Below the pieces are notes generated by a model that was not told where the DNA came from, did no database searches, and saw only the letters and a list, made by a program, of their open reading frames with translations. A stretch of DNA of 64,000 bases from Pseudomonas sp. NC02 (GTDB lineage Bacteria > Pseudomonadota > Gammaproteobacteria > Pseudomonadales > Pseudomonadaceae). Positions 43,987 to 53,220 of this stretch are shown piece after piece. The stretch covers positions 4,402,001-4,466,000 of the forward strand of contig NZ_CP025624.1 of NCBI RefSeq assembly GCF_002874965.1, given 5' to 3'. Numbering within the stretch: the stretch's first letter is position 1; each line of letters opens with the position of its first letter. Position numbers and translations under genes: made by a program.

Positions 43987-46900
43987 TCAAATCCTACGTC
44001 TACGCCCCAACTGCGGAATCCCCAAAGCAGGCACCACCTCCACCCGCTCCACCCGCTTCCCAACCACCCCCGCCAACCCCACCACCGTCGGCTGACTGAA
44101 CAACGACCGGGCATCCACCTCCAACCCCGCCTTACGCAGCCGCGCCACCACCCCCACGGCCAACAACGAATGCCCCCCCAACTCAAAGAAATGATCCTGA
44201 CGCCCCACCCGATCCAGCTTCAGCACCTGCGCCCAAACCCCAGCAATCACCGTCTCCACCTCCCCCTGAGGCGGTTCATAGGCGCGACTCAACACCGCCT
44301 CCACCCCAGGCTCCGGCAACCCCTTGCGATCCAGCTTCCCCGCCGGATTAAGCGGCCACACCTCCACCCGCACAAACGCCGAAGGCACCATGTACTCAGG
44401 CAACCCCTCCACCATGTAACTGCGCAACGCCTCAAGCCCCGGCACCGCATCACGAACAGTGAAATACGCCACCAACCGCTCATCCCGAATCAACGCCGCC
44501 ACCTCGCGCAATGCAGGATGCGCCGCCAACCGCGCCTCAACCTCCCCCAGCTCCAGCCGCACCCCACGCAGCTTCACCTGAAAGTCATTGCGCCCCAGAA
44601 ACTCCAGGTTCCCGTCCGGCAAATACCGCACCAGATCCCCCGTGCGATACAACCGATCCCCCGCCACAAACGGGCTATCGATAAACCGCTCCGCCGTCAT
44701 CTGCGCCAACCCCAGATACCCGCGAGCCACGCCCACCCCGCCGATATGCAACTGCCCACTGCACCCCAGCGGCACCGGCCGATCATGCTCATCCAATACG
44801 TAAAGCCGGGTATTACTGATGGCCCGCCCAATCGGCAACTGCAACCCCGGCACCGGCGCACCCGGCTCCAGCGTCCAGGCACTGCTGTCCACCGTCGCCT
44901 CGGTCGGTCCGTAGACGTTATGCAAGCGCACCTTGGGCAATCGCGCCTGAACCCCACGGGCCAAGGCCTCTGTCAGCTCCCCACCACCGCATAAAACGTC
45001 GGTAAGGCTGGTACAAAGCGCAGACTCCTCCAGCTCCAGAAACTGCTGCAACATCGCCGGCACAAACTTGATCACGCTGACCTGTTGCTCACGAATCACC
45101 TGCGCCAGGTACGCCGGTTCACGGTGCCCATCGGGACGCGCCAGGACCAGGCGCATGCCATTGGTCAGCGGCCAGAACAGCTCCCACACCGAACCGTCAA
45201 AACTGAACGGCGCCCGCTGCAACAACGCGCCACCCTCGGCATTCGGGCACAGTTGCGAGCCCCAGTGCATCAGGTTGCCCAGGCCCCGATGCTCGATCAT
45301 CACGCCCTTGGGCGTGCCGGTGGAGCCGGAGGTGTACATCACGTACGCCAGGTTGCGTACGCTCAGCCCCGGCACTCGCGGGTTGCCTTCAGGCGCCTGC
45401 TGCCAGGCGCCGTGGTCGAGGTCGATCACCGGTATCGACACCGCCCCCGGCAAATCCCGGGTCGCGCCGTGTACCAGCAAGGCGACCGGCGCGCTGTCTT
45501 GCAGCATGTAGGCGAGACGCTCGCGAGGGTAGCCCGGGTCCAACGGTACATAGGCGCCCCCCGCCTTGAGGATGGCCAGCAAGCCCACCACCAGGTCCAA
45601 CCCGCGCTCGACACACAAGGCCACCCGCGAATCCGGCTGCACGCCGCGCTCGCGCAGGTGATAGGCCAGGCGGTTGGCGCGCTCGTTGAGCTGGCGGTAA
45701 GTCAGTTGCTGCTCACCGGCCTGCACCGCCACCGCGTGAGGTGTGTGCCGGGCATGGGCTTCGAACAGGGCGTGGACGGTCTGGTCCACGGGGTAGTCGG
45801 TTTCGCTGGCGTTGAAGTCCACCAGTTGCTGTTGCAGTTCGGTCGCGGGCAGCACCTGCACATCGAACAGCGGCGCCTCGGGCGTCTCCACCAATCCCGC
45901 CAGCACCGTGCCAAGGTAGTCCAGCAGGCGCTGGGCACCGACCTTGCGGGGCGCCTTGGCCTTGAGCCGGAAACCGCTGGCCAGGTCGTCCACCGTCAGC
46001 ATCAGTGGGTAGCTGAGGATGTCTTCGCTGCTGAGCAATTCGATGCCGGGCTGCAGCACCTCGAGTGCCTCGACCGAGACATGCCGGTAATTCAGCAGGC
46101 TGTTGAACAGCGGTGTGACGCCGATGCAACGCTGGGCCAACGCCAGGGACGCTTGCTCGTGGGCGAGCAAGGCGCTGAGTTGCTGCTGCGTCTGCCTGAT
46201 CGCCTCGCGCACCGTCACCCCGGCCAGGCGTACCCGCAGTGGCAAGGTGTTGATGAACATGCCCAGGGCACGGTCCGCGCCCTCACCGGCCTGCAGGCGT
46301 CCCAGCAGAACCGTACCGAACACCACATCGTCACGGCCCGAGACGCGACCCAGTACCTGGGCCCACGCCAGATGAAACAGGCTCGCCGCGCTGACACCCA
46401 AGGTGCGGGCCTGCTCGCGCAACAACTGGCCGAGTGCGTCGGGAAGCAGCACGTCGGCTTCCTCGGTGTCACGGCGATCCGCCTGGCGTTCCTGTAAACC
46501 GAAGGCCAGGGTCGGCTCGTCGACATCCGCCAGCCGCTCGCGAAAGAACGCTTCGTGCCCGGCCTGGCGTTCCGCTGACCGGGCCTGGGCGACCACGTTG
46601 CGATAGGGCACCGGCGCCGGCAATTGCTGTTGCTGGCCAAGCAGATGGGCCTGGATTTCCGCCATCAGTACTTGCGTCGATGTGGCGTCGTTCACCAGGT
46701 GATGGAAACGCAGCATGCCCACCCAACGGCGGTTCTGCCGGTCTTCGGCGTAATCCAGGGCCATCAGCGGCGCCTTGCGCAAGTCCAGTGGCCGCTGGCG
46801 TTCGCGCAGTTGTTCGAGAATTGAGTCCCCCTGGAGGGCCACCGGTTGCACGTCCAGAATCGCCTTGCGCCACACCACTTGCATCGGTTGTTCGAGGGCA

Positions 46901-49900
46901 TCCCACGCCAGGCTGGTGCGCAGGATGTCATGGCGGTCGATCACCTGTTGCAGCGCCTGGGCGAACGCTTCCAGCTGTTCACGGCGGGCAAAGCTGAACA
47001 TCGCGTGTTGCTGGTACGGATCGCGCTCGTCAGTGATGTGGTGATACAGCAGGCCTTCCTGCAACGGCGCCAGCGGGTAGATCTCCTGCACATTGGCGGC
47101 GCCACCGGGGATCGCGGCGACGATGCGTTCTATCGTCGGCGGGTCCAGTTCGGCCAGCGCCAGCAGGTCCGGAGTAATCAATTGGCAACCCGCCGGAACA
47201 CGGTTGGCCGGCACATCAAGCTCGGTGCCCTGGCCAACCGCTGCCGCCAGTGCGGCCAGGGTCGGCTGGCCGAACAGCACCTGCACGTCGGCCTGCAACC
47301 CGACCTGGCGCATGTGCTGCACCAACTGGACCGCCAACAGCGAATGGCCGCCCAACTCGAAGAAATGGTCATGCCGCCCCACCCGCTCGACGTGCAGTAC
47401 ATCGGCCCAGATCTGCGCCAGGGCGATTTCCGTAGGCCCTTCGGGGGCTTCGTAAATTCGACTGACAAATGCATCGGCACCGGGTGCCGGCAAGGCCTTG
47501 CGGTCGAGTTTGCCGTTGGCCGTCAGGGGCAACGCGTCCAGCTTTACGTAGGCCTGCGGCACCATGTAATCCGGCAAGCGTGATTTAAGATGGGCGCGAA
47601 GCGCTTCAATCGCTACCGGCGCATGCTCGGTGAACCAGGCCAATAGCTGCCCCTCGCGTACCAGCACCACCGCTTCGGTGACCCCTTCATGACCCGCCAG
47701 GGCGGACTCGATTTCCCCCGGCTCGATACGCACGCCGCGAATTTTTACCTGGTCGTCGTTGCGGCCCAAATATTCAATATTCCCATCCGGCAGCCAACGC
47801 GCCAGGTCGCCGGTGCGGTACATGCGGCCCGTGTTGAATGGGTCATCAAGAAAACGCTCTGCGGTCATGTCCGGGCGGTTCAAATAGCCCCGCGCCACGC
47901 CTTTCCCGCCGACGTACAACTCGCCTGCAGTACCGATGGGCACCGGCCGCTGTTGCTCATCCAGCAGGTAGACCGCGGCATTCGCGATGGGTTTGCCGAT
48001 GTGCAGCGCCTGCCCGGCCTCAACGAGGCCCGAGGTGGCAACCACGGTGGCTTCAGTGGGACCGTAGTTGTTGATCACCGCGAAACTGCGCGCCTGGTTG
48101 AACTGGCGCAGGCGGTCGCCACCAATCAGCAGCGTGCGCAAAGTCGGGTGTTCGATATTCTGGCTGAACGCATACTCGGCCACCGGCGTGGGCAGGAAGC
48201 ATACGTCCAGTGGTTGCGCGCGCCACCAGGCCAGCAGCGCGTCGATGTCTTCGGCGCCGTCGTGGGCCGGCGGCAAGTGCAAGGTCGCGCCCACGCACAG
48301 CGCTGGCCAGACCTCCCAGGCCATGGCGTCAAACCCGAAACCGGCAACGCTGGCGGTATGGCTGCCCGCGTGCAAATCGAAGGCCTGGCAATGCCAGTCC
48401 ACCAGGTTGGCCACGGTGTGGTGCTCCACCATCACGCCCTTGGGCAGGCCGGTGGAGCCTGAGGTGTAGATCACATAAGCGAGGTTGGCGGGTGTCATCG
48501 CCACTTGCGGGTTGCGCGCCAACTGCGCCGTGGCGTGATCCAGATTGATGACCGGCACGCTCAATACCGGTAGCCGCTCGAGCAAATCCGTCTGCGTCAG
48601 CACCGCCACCGGCGCGCTGTCATCGAGCAGGTAGTGCAGGCGCTCGGCAGGATGGGCCGGGTCCACCGGGACATAACAGGCGCCGGACTTGAGAATCCCC
48701 AGCAAGCCCACCAGCGTCTCCAGGCCGCGCCGGGCGACGATCGCCACACGGTCGTCGGGCTTTACCCCGAGCACCAATAGCTGCCGCGCCAGGGCATTGG
48801 CCCGTTGATTCAATTGGTCATACGTCAATCGCTGCCCCTGATACACCGCCGCCACCGCATGCGGGGTCACCGCGGCCTGGGCCTCGACGCGCCCATGCAG
48901 GGTTTGCGCTGCGGGATAGGCCTGGGCGGTGGCGTTCCAGCGTTGCAACTGCGCGGTTTCCTCGGGCGTTATCAGCGAGAAGTCAGCCAGGGGCAGCGCG
49001 GTGTTTTCCAGCCCCTGCTCCAGCACATACACCAGGCGATCGGCCAGGGCCTGCACCTCGTGTGCCTGGAAATACGCCTCGTTGTAGACGCAGTGCAGGC
49101 ACGCCGTGTCGTGGTAGCGATTGCTGCGCAAGTGAATCGCCAGCGGCAACGGCTCATGGTGGTTGGACACCTTGATCGCCCGGGCCGATGCCTGGCCGTA
49201 GCGAAATTCATGGTCGTCCTGCTCATAGGACACCGACAGGTCGAACAGTTGGCCGCGGTCGGCGCGCAGCAAACCCAGCTCGCGATTCATCTCGCTCAGC
49301 GGGAAACGTTGATGCCGAAAATCCTGCTGGAGCTGGTCGCGCACGCCACGCACCAGGGCGCTGAAAGGCAGGTCGTCGCGGAACTGCAAGCGCACGGCAC
49401 TGACCTGGGTGAACAGCCCCAGGGTCGAACGAAAGCGTGCATTGGAACGGTTGAGTATCGGCAGCCCCACCACCCACTCCTGGCGCTGGCCGGTGCGGCT
49501 GAAGTACAGGTACATCGCCGCCAATAACACATGGAACGACGACGCCTGGTAATGGTTCGCCGCCCGCGCCATGCGATTGAGCAGCGCCGCCGGAAACGGT
49601 GCTACCAGGGTGTTGCTCGGCGCATCGCCCTTGGCCTGGTAACGGCGCGTCAGCAGCGGCTCTGGCAGCGCCTGGTATTTGTCCAGCCAGTAGCTGCGGT
49701 CCCGGGCGTAACGGGCCGACTCGCGATAGCGTTCATCGTTGTCGATGAAGTCGATATAGGACGGCGCCGACAGGTCCGGTTGTCGGCCCTGCTCCAGGGC
49801 GCTGTAGATACCTGCAAGGGATTGCAGCATCTGGCCAAAGCCCCAGCCATCGAGAATCAGGTGGTGAGCCTGGGTGCCGAGGCGGTAATGCTGGTCATCG

Positions 49901-50268
49901 AGCTTGACCAGGAAGAAGCGGAACAACGGCTCGTCGACCAGCGCATAGGCTCGCGCCATCTGCGCCTGCAACAAGGCCTCGGCGGCCGCGTGGGGATCCG
50001 GCTGGCGCGAGACGTCATGCTGCGGCACCGATACCGCCATTGCCTCGGCAAACGCCTGCCGTGGCAAGCCATCGGCCGCCACTTGCAACACCGTACGCAA
50101 TGCGTCGTGCTTGGCCACCAGGTGCTCGATGGCTCGCTGGATCAATGCGGGATTCACGGTGCCCGTGAGTTCGATATAACCCCCGATGTTGTACAGCGGC
50201 GAGTCACCGAGGCGCAGTTGGTCGAGCCAGATATCCCGCTGGGCGGCGGTCAGGGGGAAATACGTCAT
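43987..50268 (-). CDS. viscA: lipopeptide NRPS, modules 1-2 with starter condensation domain (ViscA-like)
   Basis: A 2093-residue synthetase. The order is a starter C domain (HHLILDG at 135-141) that acylates the first residue with a 3-hydroxy fatty acid, then A1, T, a dual-type C2 (HHITDERD near 1075, HHLVNDA near 1192), A2, T. Codes: A1 DAWFLGNVVK (Leu); A2 DGWKLGVVDK, read as Glu, with Gln possible. Both T domains carry GGHSLL. The start is set at the ATG at 50268 (MTYFPLTAAQRDIW, the usual C-domain opening) with AGAAGG just upstream; an upstream frame to 50328 is non-family. No TE domain is present, so the dipeptide passes to ViscB. The divergent LuxR gene and the 486-base control region lie upstream. 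Confidence 0.96.
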   Translation of the reverse strand: MTYFPLTAAQRDIWLDQLRLGDSPLYNIGGYIELTGTVNPALIQRAIEHLVAKHDALRTVLQVAADGLPRQAFAEAMAVSVPQHDVSRQPDPHAAAEALLQAQMARAYALVDEPLFRFFLVKLDDQHYRLGTQAHHLILDGWGFGQMLQSLAGIYSALEQGRQPDLSAPSYIDFIDNDERYRESARYARDRSYWLDKYQALPEPLLTRRYQAKGDAPSNTLVAPFPAALLNRMARAANHYQASSFHVLLAAMYLYFSRTGQRQEWVVGLPILNRSNARFRSTLGLFTQVSAVRLQFRDDLPFSALVRGVRDQLQQDFRHQRFPLSEMNRELGLLRADRGQLFDLSVSYEQDDHEFRYGQASARAIKVSNHHEPLPLAIHLRSNRYHDTACLHCVYNEAYFQAHEVQALADRLVYVLEQGLENTALPLADFSLITPEETAQLQRWNATAQAYPAAQTLHGRVEAQAAVTPHAVAAVYQGQRLTYDQLNQRANALARQLLVLGVKPDDRVAIVARRGLETLVGLLGILKSGACYVPVDPAHPAERLHYLLDDSAPVAVLTQTDLLERLPVLSVPVINLDHATAQLARNPQVAMTPANLAYVIYTSGSTGLPKGVMVEHHTVANLVDWHCQAFDLHAGSHTASVAGFGFDAMAWEVWPALCVGATLHLPPAHDGAEDIDALLAWWRAQPLDVCFLPTPVAEYAFSQNIEHPTLRTLLIGGDRLRQFNQARSFAVINNYGPTEATVVATSGLVEAGQALHIGKPIANAAVYLLDEQQRPVPIGTAGELYVGGKGVARGYLNRPDMTAERFLDDPFNTGRMYRTGDLARWLPDGNIEYLGRNDDQVKIRGVRIEPGEIESALAGHEGVTEAVVLVREGQLLAWFTEHAPVAIEALRAHLKSRLPDYMVPQAYVKLDALPLTANGKLDRKALPAPGADAFVSRIYEAPEGPTEIALAQIWADVLHVERVGRHDHFFELGGHSLLAVQLVQHMRQVGLQADVQVLFGQPTLAALAAAVGQGTELDVPANRVPAGCQLITPDLLALAELDPPTIERIVAAIPGGAANVQEIYPLAPLQEGLLYHHITDERDPYQQHAMFSFARREQLEAFAQALQQVIDRHDILRTSLAWDALEQPMQVVWRKAILDVQPVALQGDSILEQLRERQRPLDLRKAPLMALDYAEDRQNRRWVGMLRFHHLVNDATSTQVLMAEIQAHLLGQQQQLPAPVPYRNVVAQARSAERQAGHEAFFRERLADVDEPTLAFGLQERQADRRDTEEADVLLPDALGQLLREQARTLGVSAASLFHLAWAQVLGRVSGRDDVVFGTVLLGRLQAGEGADRALGMFINTLPLRVRLAGVTVREAIRQTQQQLSALLAHEQASLALAQRCIGVTPLFNSLLNYRHVSVEALEVLQPGIELLSSEDILSYPLMLTVDDLASGFRLKAKAPRKVGAQRLLDYLGTVLAGLVETPEAPLFDVQVLPATELQQQLVDFNASETDYPVDQTVHALFEAHARHTPHAVAVQAGEQQLTYRQLNERANRLAYHLRERGVQPDSRVALCVERGLDLVVGLLAILKAGGAYVPLDPGYPRERLAYMLQDSAPVALLVHGATRDLPGAVSIPVIDLDHGAWQQAPEGNPRVPGLSVRNLAYVMYTSGSTGTPKGVMIEHRGLGNLMHWGSQLCPNAEGGALLQRAPFSFDGSVWELFWPLTNGMRLVLARPDGHREPAYLAQVIREQQVSVIKFVPAMLQQFLELEESALCTSLTDVLCGGGELTEALARGVQARLPKVRLHNVYGPTEATVDSSAWTLEPGAPVPGLQLPIGRAISNTRLYVLDEHDRPVPLGCSGQLHIGGVGVARGYLGLAQMTAERFIDSPFVAGDRLYRTGDLVRYLPDGNLEFLGRNDFQVKLRGVRLELGEVEARLAAHPALREVAALIRDERLVAYFTVRDAVPGLEALRSYMVEGLPEYMVPSAFVRVEVWPLNPAGKLDRKGLPEPGVEAVLSRAYEPPQGEVETVIAGVWAQVLKLDRVGRQDHFFELGGHSLLAVGVVARLRKAGLEVDARSLFSQPTVVGLAGVVGKRVERVEVVPALGIPQLGRRRRI

Positions 50269-50754
50269 AAGATCCTTCTCATGTGAGGTGTCGATAAGGC
50301 GCACAACGCCCCATTGAGGCGAAATCAACGGGATTTAAGCATCGCCCCGGAGGGCCGTATGTCACCCGAAACCCGGACAGCCCGGGTACCGCGCCGGGGT
50401 TGGCTGATGGTTCAGTGCTGAAACGATTAAATGGATGTAGGAGATTGGCTACATCTGGCCGATGCCATATAGCCGAGCATTTCGAGAAAATTGAGTAAAT
50501 ATGTTTTATATCAACTAGTTAACAAACTCTAAAATCCTTTTACCCTGCAGCTTCAGCCTATATCCCTGTCGGAAATGACGAAATAATGGCGCGCTTTTTA
50601 TGGCAGGTTGTGTCCCTCGTTTCCGCTACATACGTAGGACAAATCCACGTGGCTAAATGAAGCCTCGAGCACCGACCCAGGTTCAAGGAGAACGGGAGGC
50701 CTGCACACGTACGGGCAACCGTTGACGGTTTTCGACATCAAGGATGAGATGGCT
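50269..50754. promoter_or_regulatory. divergent control region between viscA and luxR
   Basis: No gene is seen in these 486 bases. The stretch 50460-50560 is clearly AT-richer than its surroundings. Three dyads stand out: GATGTAG-N8-CTACATC (50434-50455, perfect arms), TGTC-N12-GACA (50360-50379) and CTAC-N4-GTAG (50626-50637), the last nested inside a wider TGTCC/GGACA pair (50611-50641). These are candidate binding sites for LuxR-type activators. I could not place core promoters with confidence. AAGGA precedes the luxR start. Confidence 0.5.
50434..50455. promoter_or_regulatory. candidate operator, perfect 7-base dyad
   Basis: GATGTAG and CTACATC are exact inverted copies separated by eight bases. 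The site lies about 165 bases upstream of the viscA ATG and 300 upstream of luxR. The half-site CTACAT recurs at 50626. The size and symmetry fit a dimeric helix-turn-helix protein; the binding protein is unknown. Confidence 0.4.
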
Positions 50755-51549
50755 ATGAGTCTGACCAGCAGTATTCGGAATATGGAAAATCCGCATTTTT
50801 ATTTCGAGTTGGGAGAGTTGATTTCAAGCACCGGCACTGAACACTTCGCAGCGAACATGCTGCAACTGGTCAACAAGCTGGTACCGGTTCACTTGGTGGA
50901 CCTCAGTGAATGGACCCTCGACGAGCACCAGGCCTGCGTGCTCGATATCAAGTTACTTGGCAGCGACGGGTTGAAGCAGGACCTGCCGCCACCGCGCACC
51001 CTGCATCACCGCGACGATCATCCGCTGCTGAAAAAAATGCTCGGCATGAACGACCCGCTGTTGATCCAGATGAATGCCAAGGCCGACAGCACCCACACCC
51101 GCGGCACCTCCCATCAGTGCAACCTGGTATCGCGCCAGGCCAATCGACGCTGCGTGATTTCGTTCTACCGGCCCCACACCCAACGCGCCTTTTCCCTGGC
51201 GCAGTTGTCGTTTCTCAAGAGCCTTTCGGAAACCTTGCTGCCGTTGATCGAGCGCCACGCGCAGATCAATCGACAGGCCCCGCCGGTAGCGCCCGAGCCC
51301 TCTAAAACTCCGTTGGAGCAGTCGCAATTGCAGCGCGAATTCTATAAACGCCTGTCACTCAGTGACATCACCTTATCGGCGCGGGAACAGGAGGTTTGCC
51401 TGGGGTTGTTGACCGGCGGAACCGTACCGCAGATGGCCGAGAAACTCAGCGTGAAAAACAGCTCCATCGAAACCTACCTCAAGCGCGCGGCGGCCAAACT
51501 GGGCGTGAGTGGCCGGCATGGCCTGGCCAAATGGATGGTTGGCGCGTGA
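50755..51549 (+). CDS. viscAR: LuxR-type regulator of the lipopeptide cluster (upstream copy)
   Basis: A protein of about 264 residues. The C-terminal GerE helix-turn-helix (about 205-262) contains [16 protein letters not shown], then [30 protein letters not shown]. The N-terminal part is of unknown fold and lacks an acyl-homoserine-lactone domain. The counterpart in viscosin and massetolide producers is required for lipopeptide synthesis. Starts in the same frame exist at TTG 50722 and ATG 50749; 50755 is preferred for spacing from AAGGA. It is divergent from viscA, and its TGA shares a base with the ATG of the outer-membrane factor gene, so regulator and exporter are co-translated. Confidence 0.88.
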   Translation: MSLTSSIRNMENPHFYFELGELISSTGTEHFAANMLQLVNKLVPVHLVDLSEWTLDEHQACVLDIKLLGSDGLKQDLPPPRTLHHRDDHPLLKKMLGMNDPLLIQMNAKADSTHTRGTSHQCNLVSRQANRRCVISFYRPHTQRAFSLAQLSFLKSLSETLLPLIERHAQINRQAPPVAPEPSKTPLEQSQLQREFYKRLSLSDITLSAREQEVCLGLLTGGTVPQMAEKLSVKNSSIETYLKRAAAKLGVSGRHGLAKWMVGA

Positions 51550-53030
51550 TGAAAAAACTGATGCTCGGCGTGGCGTGTGTGCTTGGCGGGTGTTCGTTGA
51601 TCCCGGACTATCGGCGGCCCGAGGCACCGACCCCGGCGCACTACCCGGTGCATAACGCGGACCGGGTGGGGCCATCGGCCGCCGGGCCTGACTGGCAACA
51701 GTTGTTCCGTGACCCGGTGATGCGGCAGTTGATTGGCCAGGCCCTGGTGAATAACCGTGACCTGCGGGTGGCGGCGCTGAATGTCGAAGCGTTTCAGGCG
51801 CAGTACCGCATCCAGCGTGCCGACCTGTTCCCGGCGGTGTCTGCCACGGGTGCCGAAAACCGCCAGAAAGTCCCGCGGCGCGCCACTACCACCGGCAAGT
51901 CTGCGATCACCTCTACCTATTCGGCGACATTGGGCGTCAGCGCCTACGAGCTGGATTTTTTCGGCCGTGTACGCAGCCTCAGTGAGCAGGCGATGCTGCA
52001 ATACCTGGCCACTGAAGAAGCTCGGCGCAGCGCGCAACTGAGCCTGGTGGCCAACGTCGCCAACGCTTACCTGACCTGGCGCGCCGACCAGGAACTGCTG
52101 GCCCTGGCCCGGCAGACGCTGGCCTCGGACGAGCACAGCCTGCGTCTGACGTCGCGCAGTAAAACGGCGGGCAAGGCGACGTCGATTGATGTGATCCAGG
52201 CCCAGACCAGCGTCGAAAGTACCCGGGCAAGCATTGCACGCTACCAGCGGCAGGTGGCCCAGGACCTCAACAGCCTGGCGTTGCTGGTGGGTGGGCCGGT
52301 GCCGGATTCTTTGCCGGCACAGCCGCTGTCCGACGACCTGGTAGCCCGGGTGCCGGCCGGGTTGCCGTCGGACCTGCTGCAACGGCGGCCGGATATTGTG
52401 CAGGCCGAGTATCAGCTTCAGGCGGCCAACGCGAATATTGGCGCGGCGCGGGCGGCGTTTTTTCCTTCGGTTACGCTGACGGCCAACGCTGGCACCTCGA
52501 GTAAGGATCTGTCGGGATTGTTCCAGGGGGGCTCGGGGAGTTGGGGGTTCCAGCCGCAGATCAATCTGCCGATCTTCAACGCGGGCAGCCTGCGGGCCAG
52601 CCTGGATTACGCGAAGATTCAGAAGAACATTTATGTCGCGCAGTATGAGAAGTCGATTCAGACCGCGTTCCAGGAAGTCTCGGACGGGCTGGCGGCGCGG
52701 CAAACGTATAACGAGCAACTGGCGGCGCAGCGGGATTTTGTTCGGGCCAACCAGACGTATTACGACCTGGCTCAGCACCGGTATCGCAGTGGGGTGGACA
52801 GTAATCTGGTGTTTCTGGATGCGCAGCGGTCGTTGTTCAGTTCGCAGCAGGCGTTGATTGTTGATCGGTTGGCGCAGTTGGTGGCGGAGGTGAATTTGTA
52901 TACGGCGTTGGGTGGGGGGTGGGAGGGTGATTCTGCTGGGGGTGGGGGTGGGGGCATATCCGTTTCTTCGGTCACGGCGGCTGATGGTTCCGCTCTTACA
53001 GCGGCTCACTTTGGAAAAGCCCCAAAGTAA
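51549..53030 (+). CDS. NodT/OprM-type outer-membrane efflux lipoprotein; repeat-encoded tail
   Basis: A 493-residue outer-membrane factor. The signal peptide ends in the lipobox LGGC (Cys15), giving a lipid-anchored protein. The two repeated TolC/OprM segments are present, including [20 protein letters not shown] near residue 275 and [15 protein letters not shown] near 385. It would form the channel for MacAB, whose genes lie at the other end of the locus. The ATG overlaps the luxR TGA by one base. The family normally ends near YTALGGGWE; here about 35 further residues follow (Gly run, then [19 protein letters not shown]), and the last 25 and the stop come from composite repeat copy 5. Confidence 0.92.
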   Translation: MKKLMLGVACVLGGCSLIPDYRRPEAPTPAHYPVHNADRVGPSAAGPDWQQLFRDPVMRQLIGQALVNNRDLRVAALNVEAFQAQYRIQRADLFPAVSATGAENRQKVPRRATTTGKSAITSTYSATLGVSAYELDFFGRVRSLSEQAMLQYLATEEARRSAQLSLVANVANAYLTWRADQELLALARQTLASDEHSLRLTSRSKTAGKATSIDVIQAQTSVESTRASIARYQRQVAQDLNSLALLVGGPVPDSLPAQPLSDDLVARVPAGLPSDLLQRRPDIVQAEYQLQAANANIGAARAAFFPSVTLTANAGTSSKDLSGLFQGGSGSWGFQPQINLPIFNAGSLRASLDYAKIQKNIYVAQYEKSIQTAFQEVSDGLAARQTYNEQLAAQRDFVRANQTYYDLAQHRYRSGVDSNLVFLDAQRSLFSSQQALIVDRLAQLVAEVNLYTALGGGWEGDSAGGGGGGISVSSVTAADGSALTAAHFGKAPK

Positions 53031-53220
53031 GCAAAAGCAAGAGCACGGCGGCCTGAAAGCCGACCTGAGTGTTAAAAGCAAAAGCAAAGCCGCTTTGCTG
53101 TAGGAGCTGGCTTGCCGGCGATGCAGACACCTCGGTGCATCAGGTACACCCAGTTGATGCCATCGCCGGCAAGCCAGCTCCTACAGTGGACCGTGAGCCG
53201 CTGTAAGAGCAAAACCCTAA
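52955..53220. repeat. composite nested-palindrome extragenic element, copy 5 (inverted, internally deleted)
   Basis: Only about 266 bases long. Its left part matches the reverse complement of the right arm of copy 4 (TTCTTCGGT, CTTACAGCGGCTCAC, TTTGGAAAAGCCCCAAAGT). It then jumps to the GCGGCCTGAAAGCCGACCTGAG block, a REPIN inverted relative to copies 1-3, and a remnant of the left arm. So the copy is in opposite orientation with two internal deletions. It lies between converging nodT and the sugar dehydrogenase, and contains both stop codons. Confidence 0.82.
53099..53185. repeat. REPIN at the core of composite element copy 5
   Basis: It has the same arms as in copy 2 (TGTAGGAGCTGGCTTGCCGG and its complement). 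The spacer reads in the reverse direction (GCAGACACCTCGGTGCATCA, then CACCCAGTTGATGCC). Confidence 0.87.
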
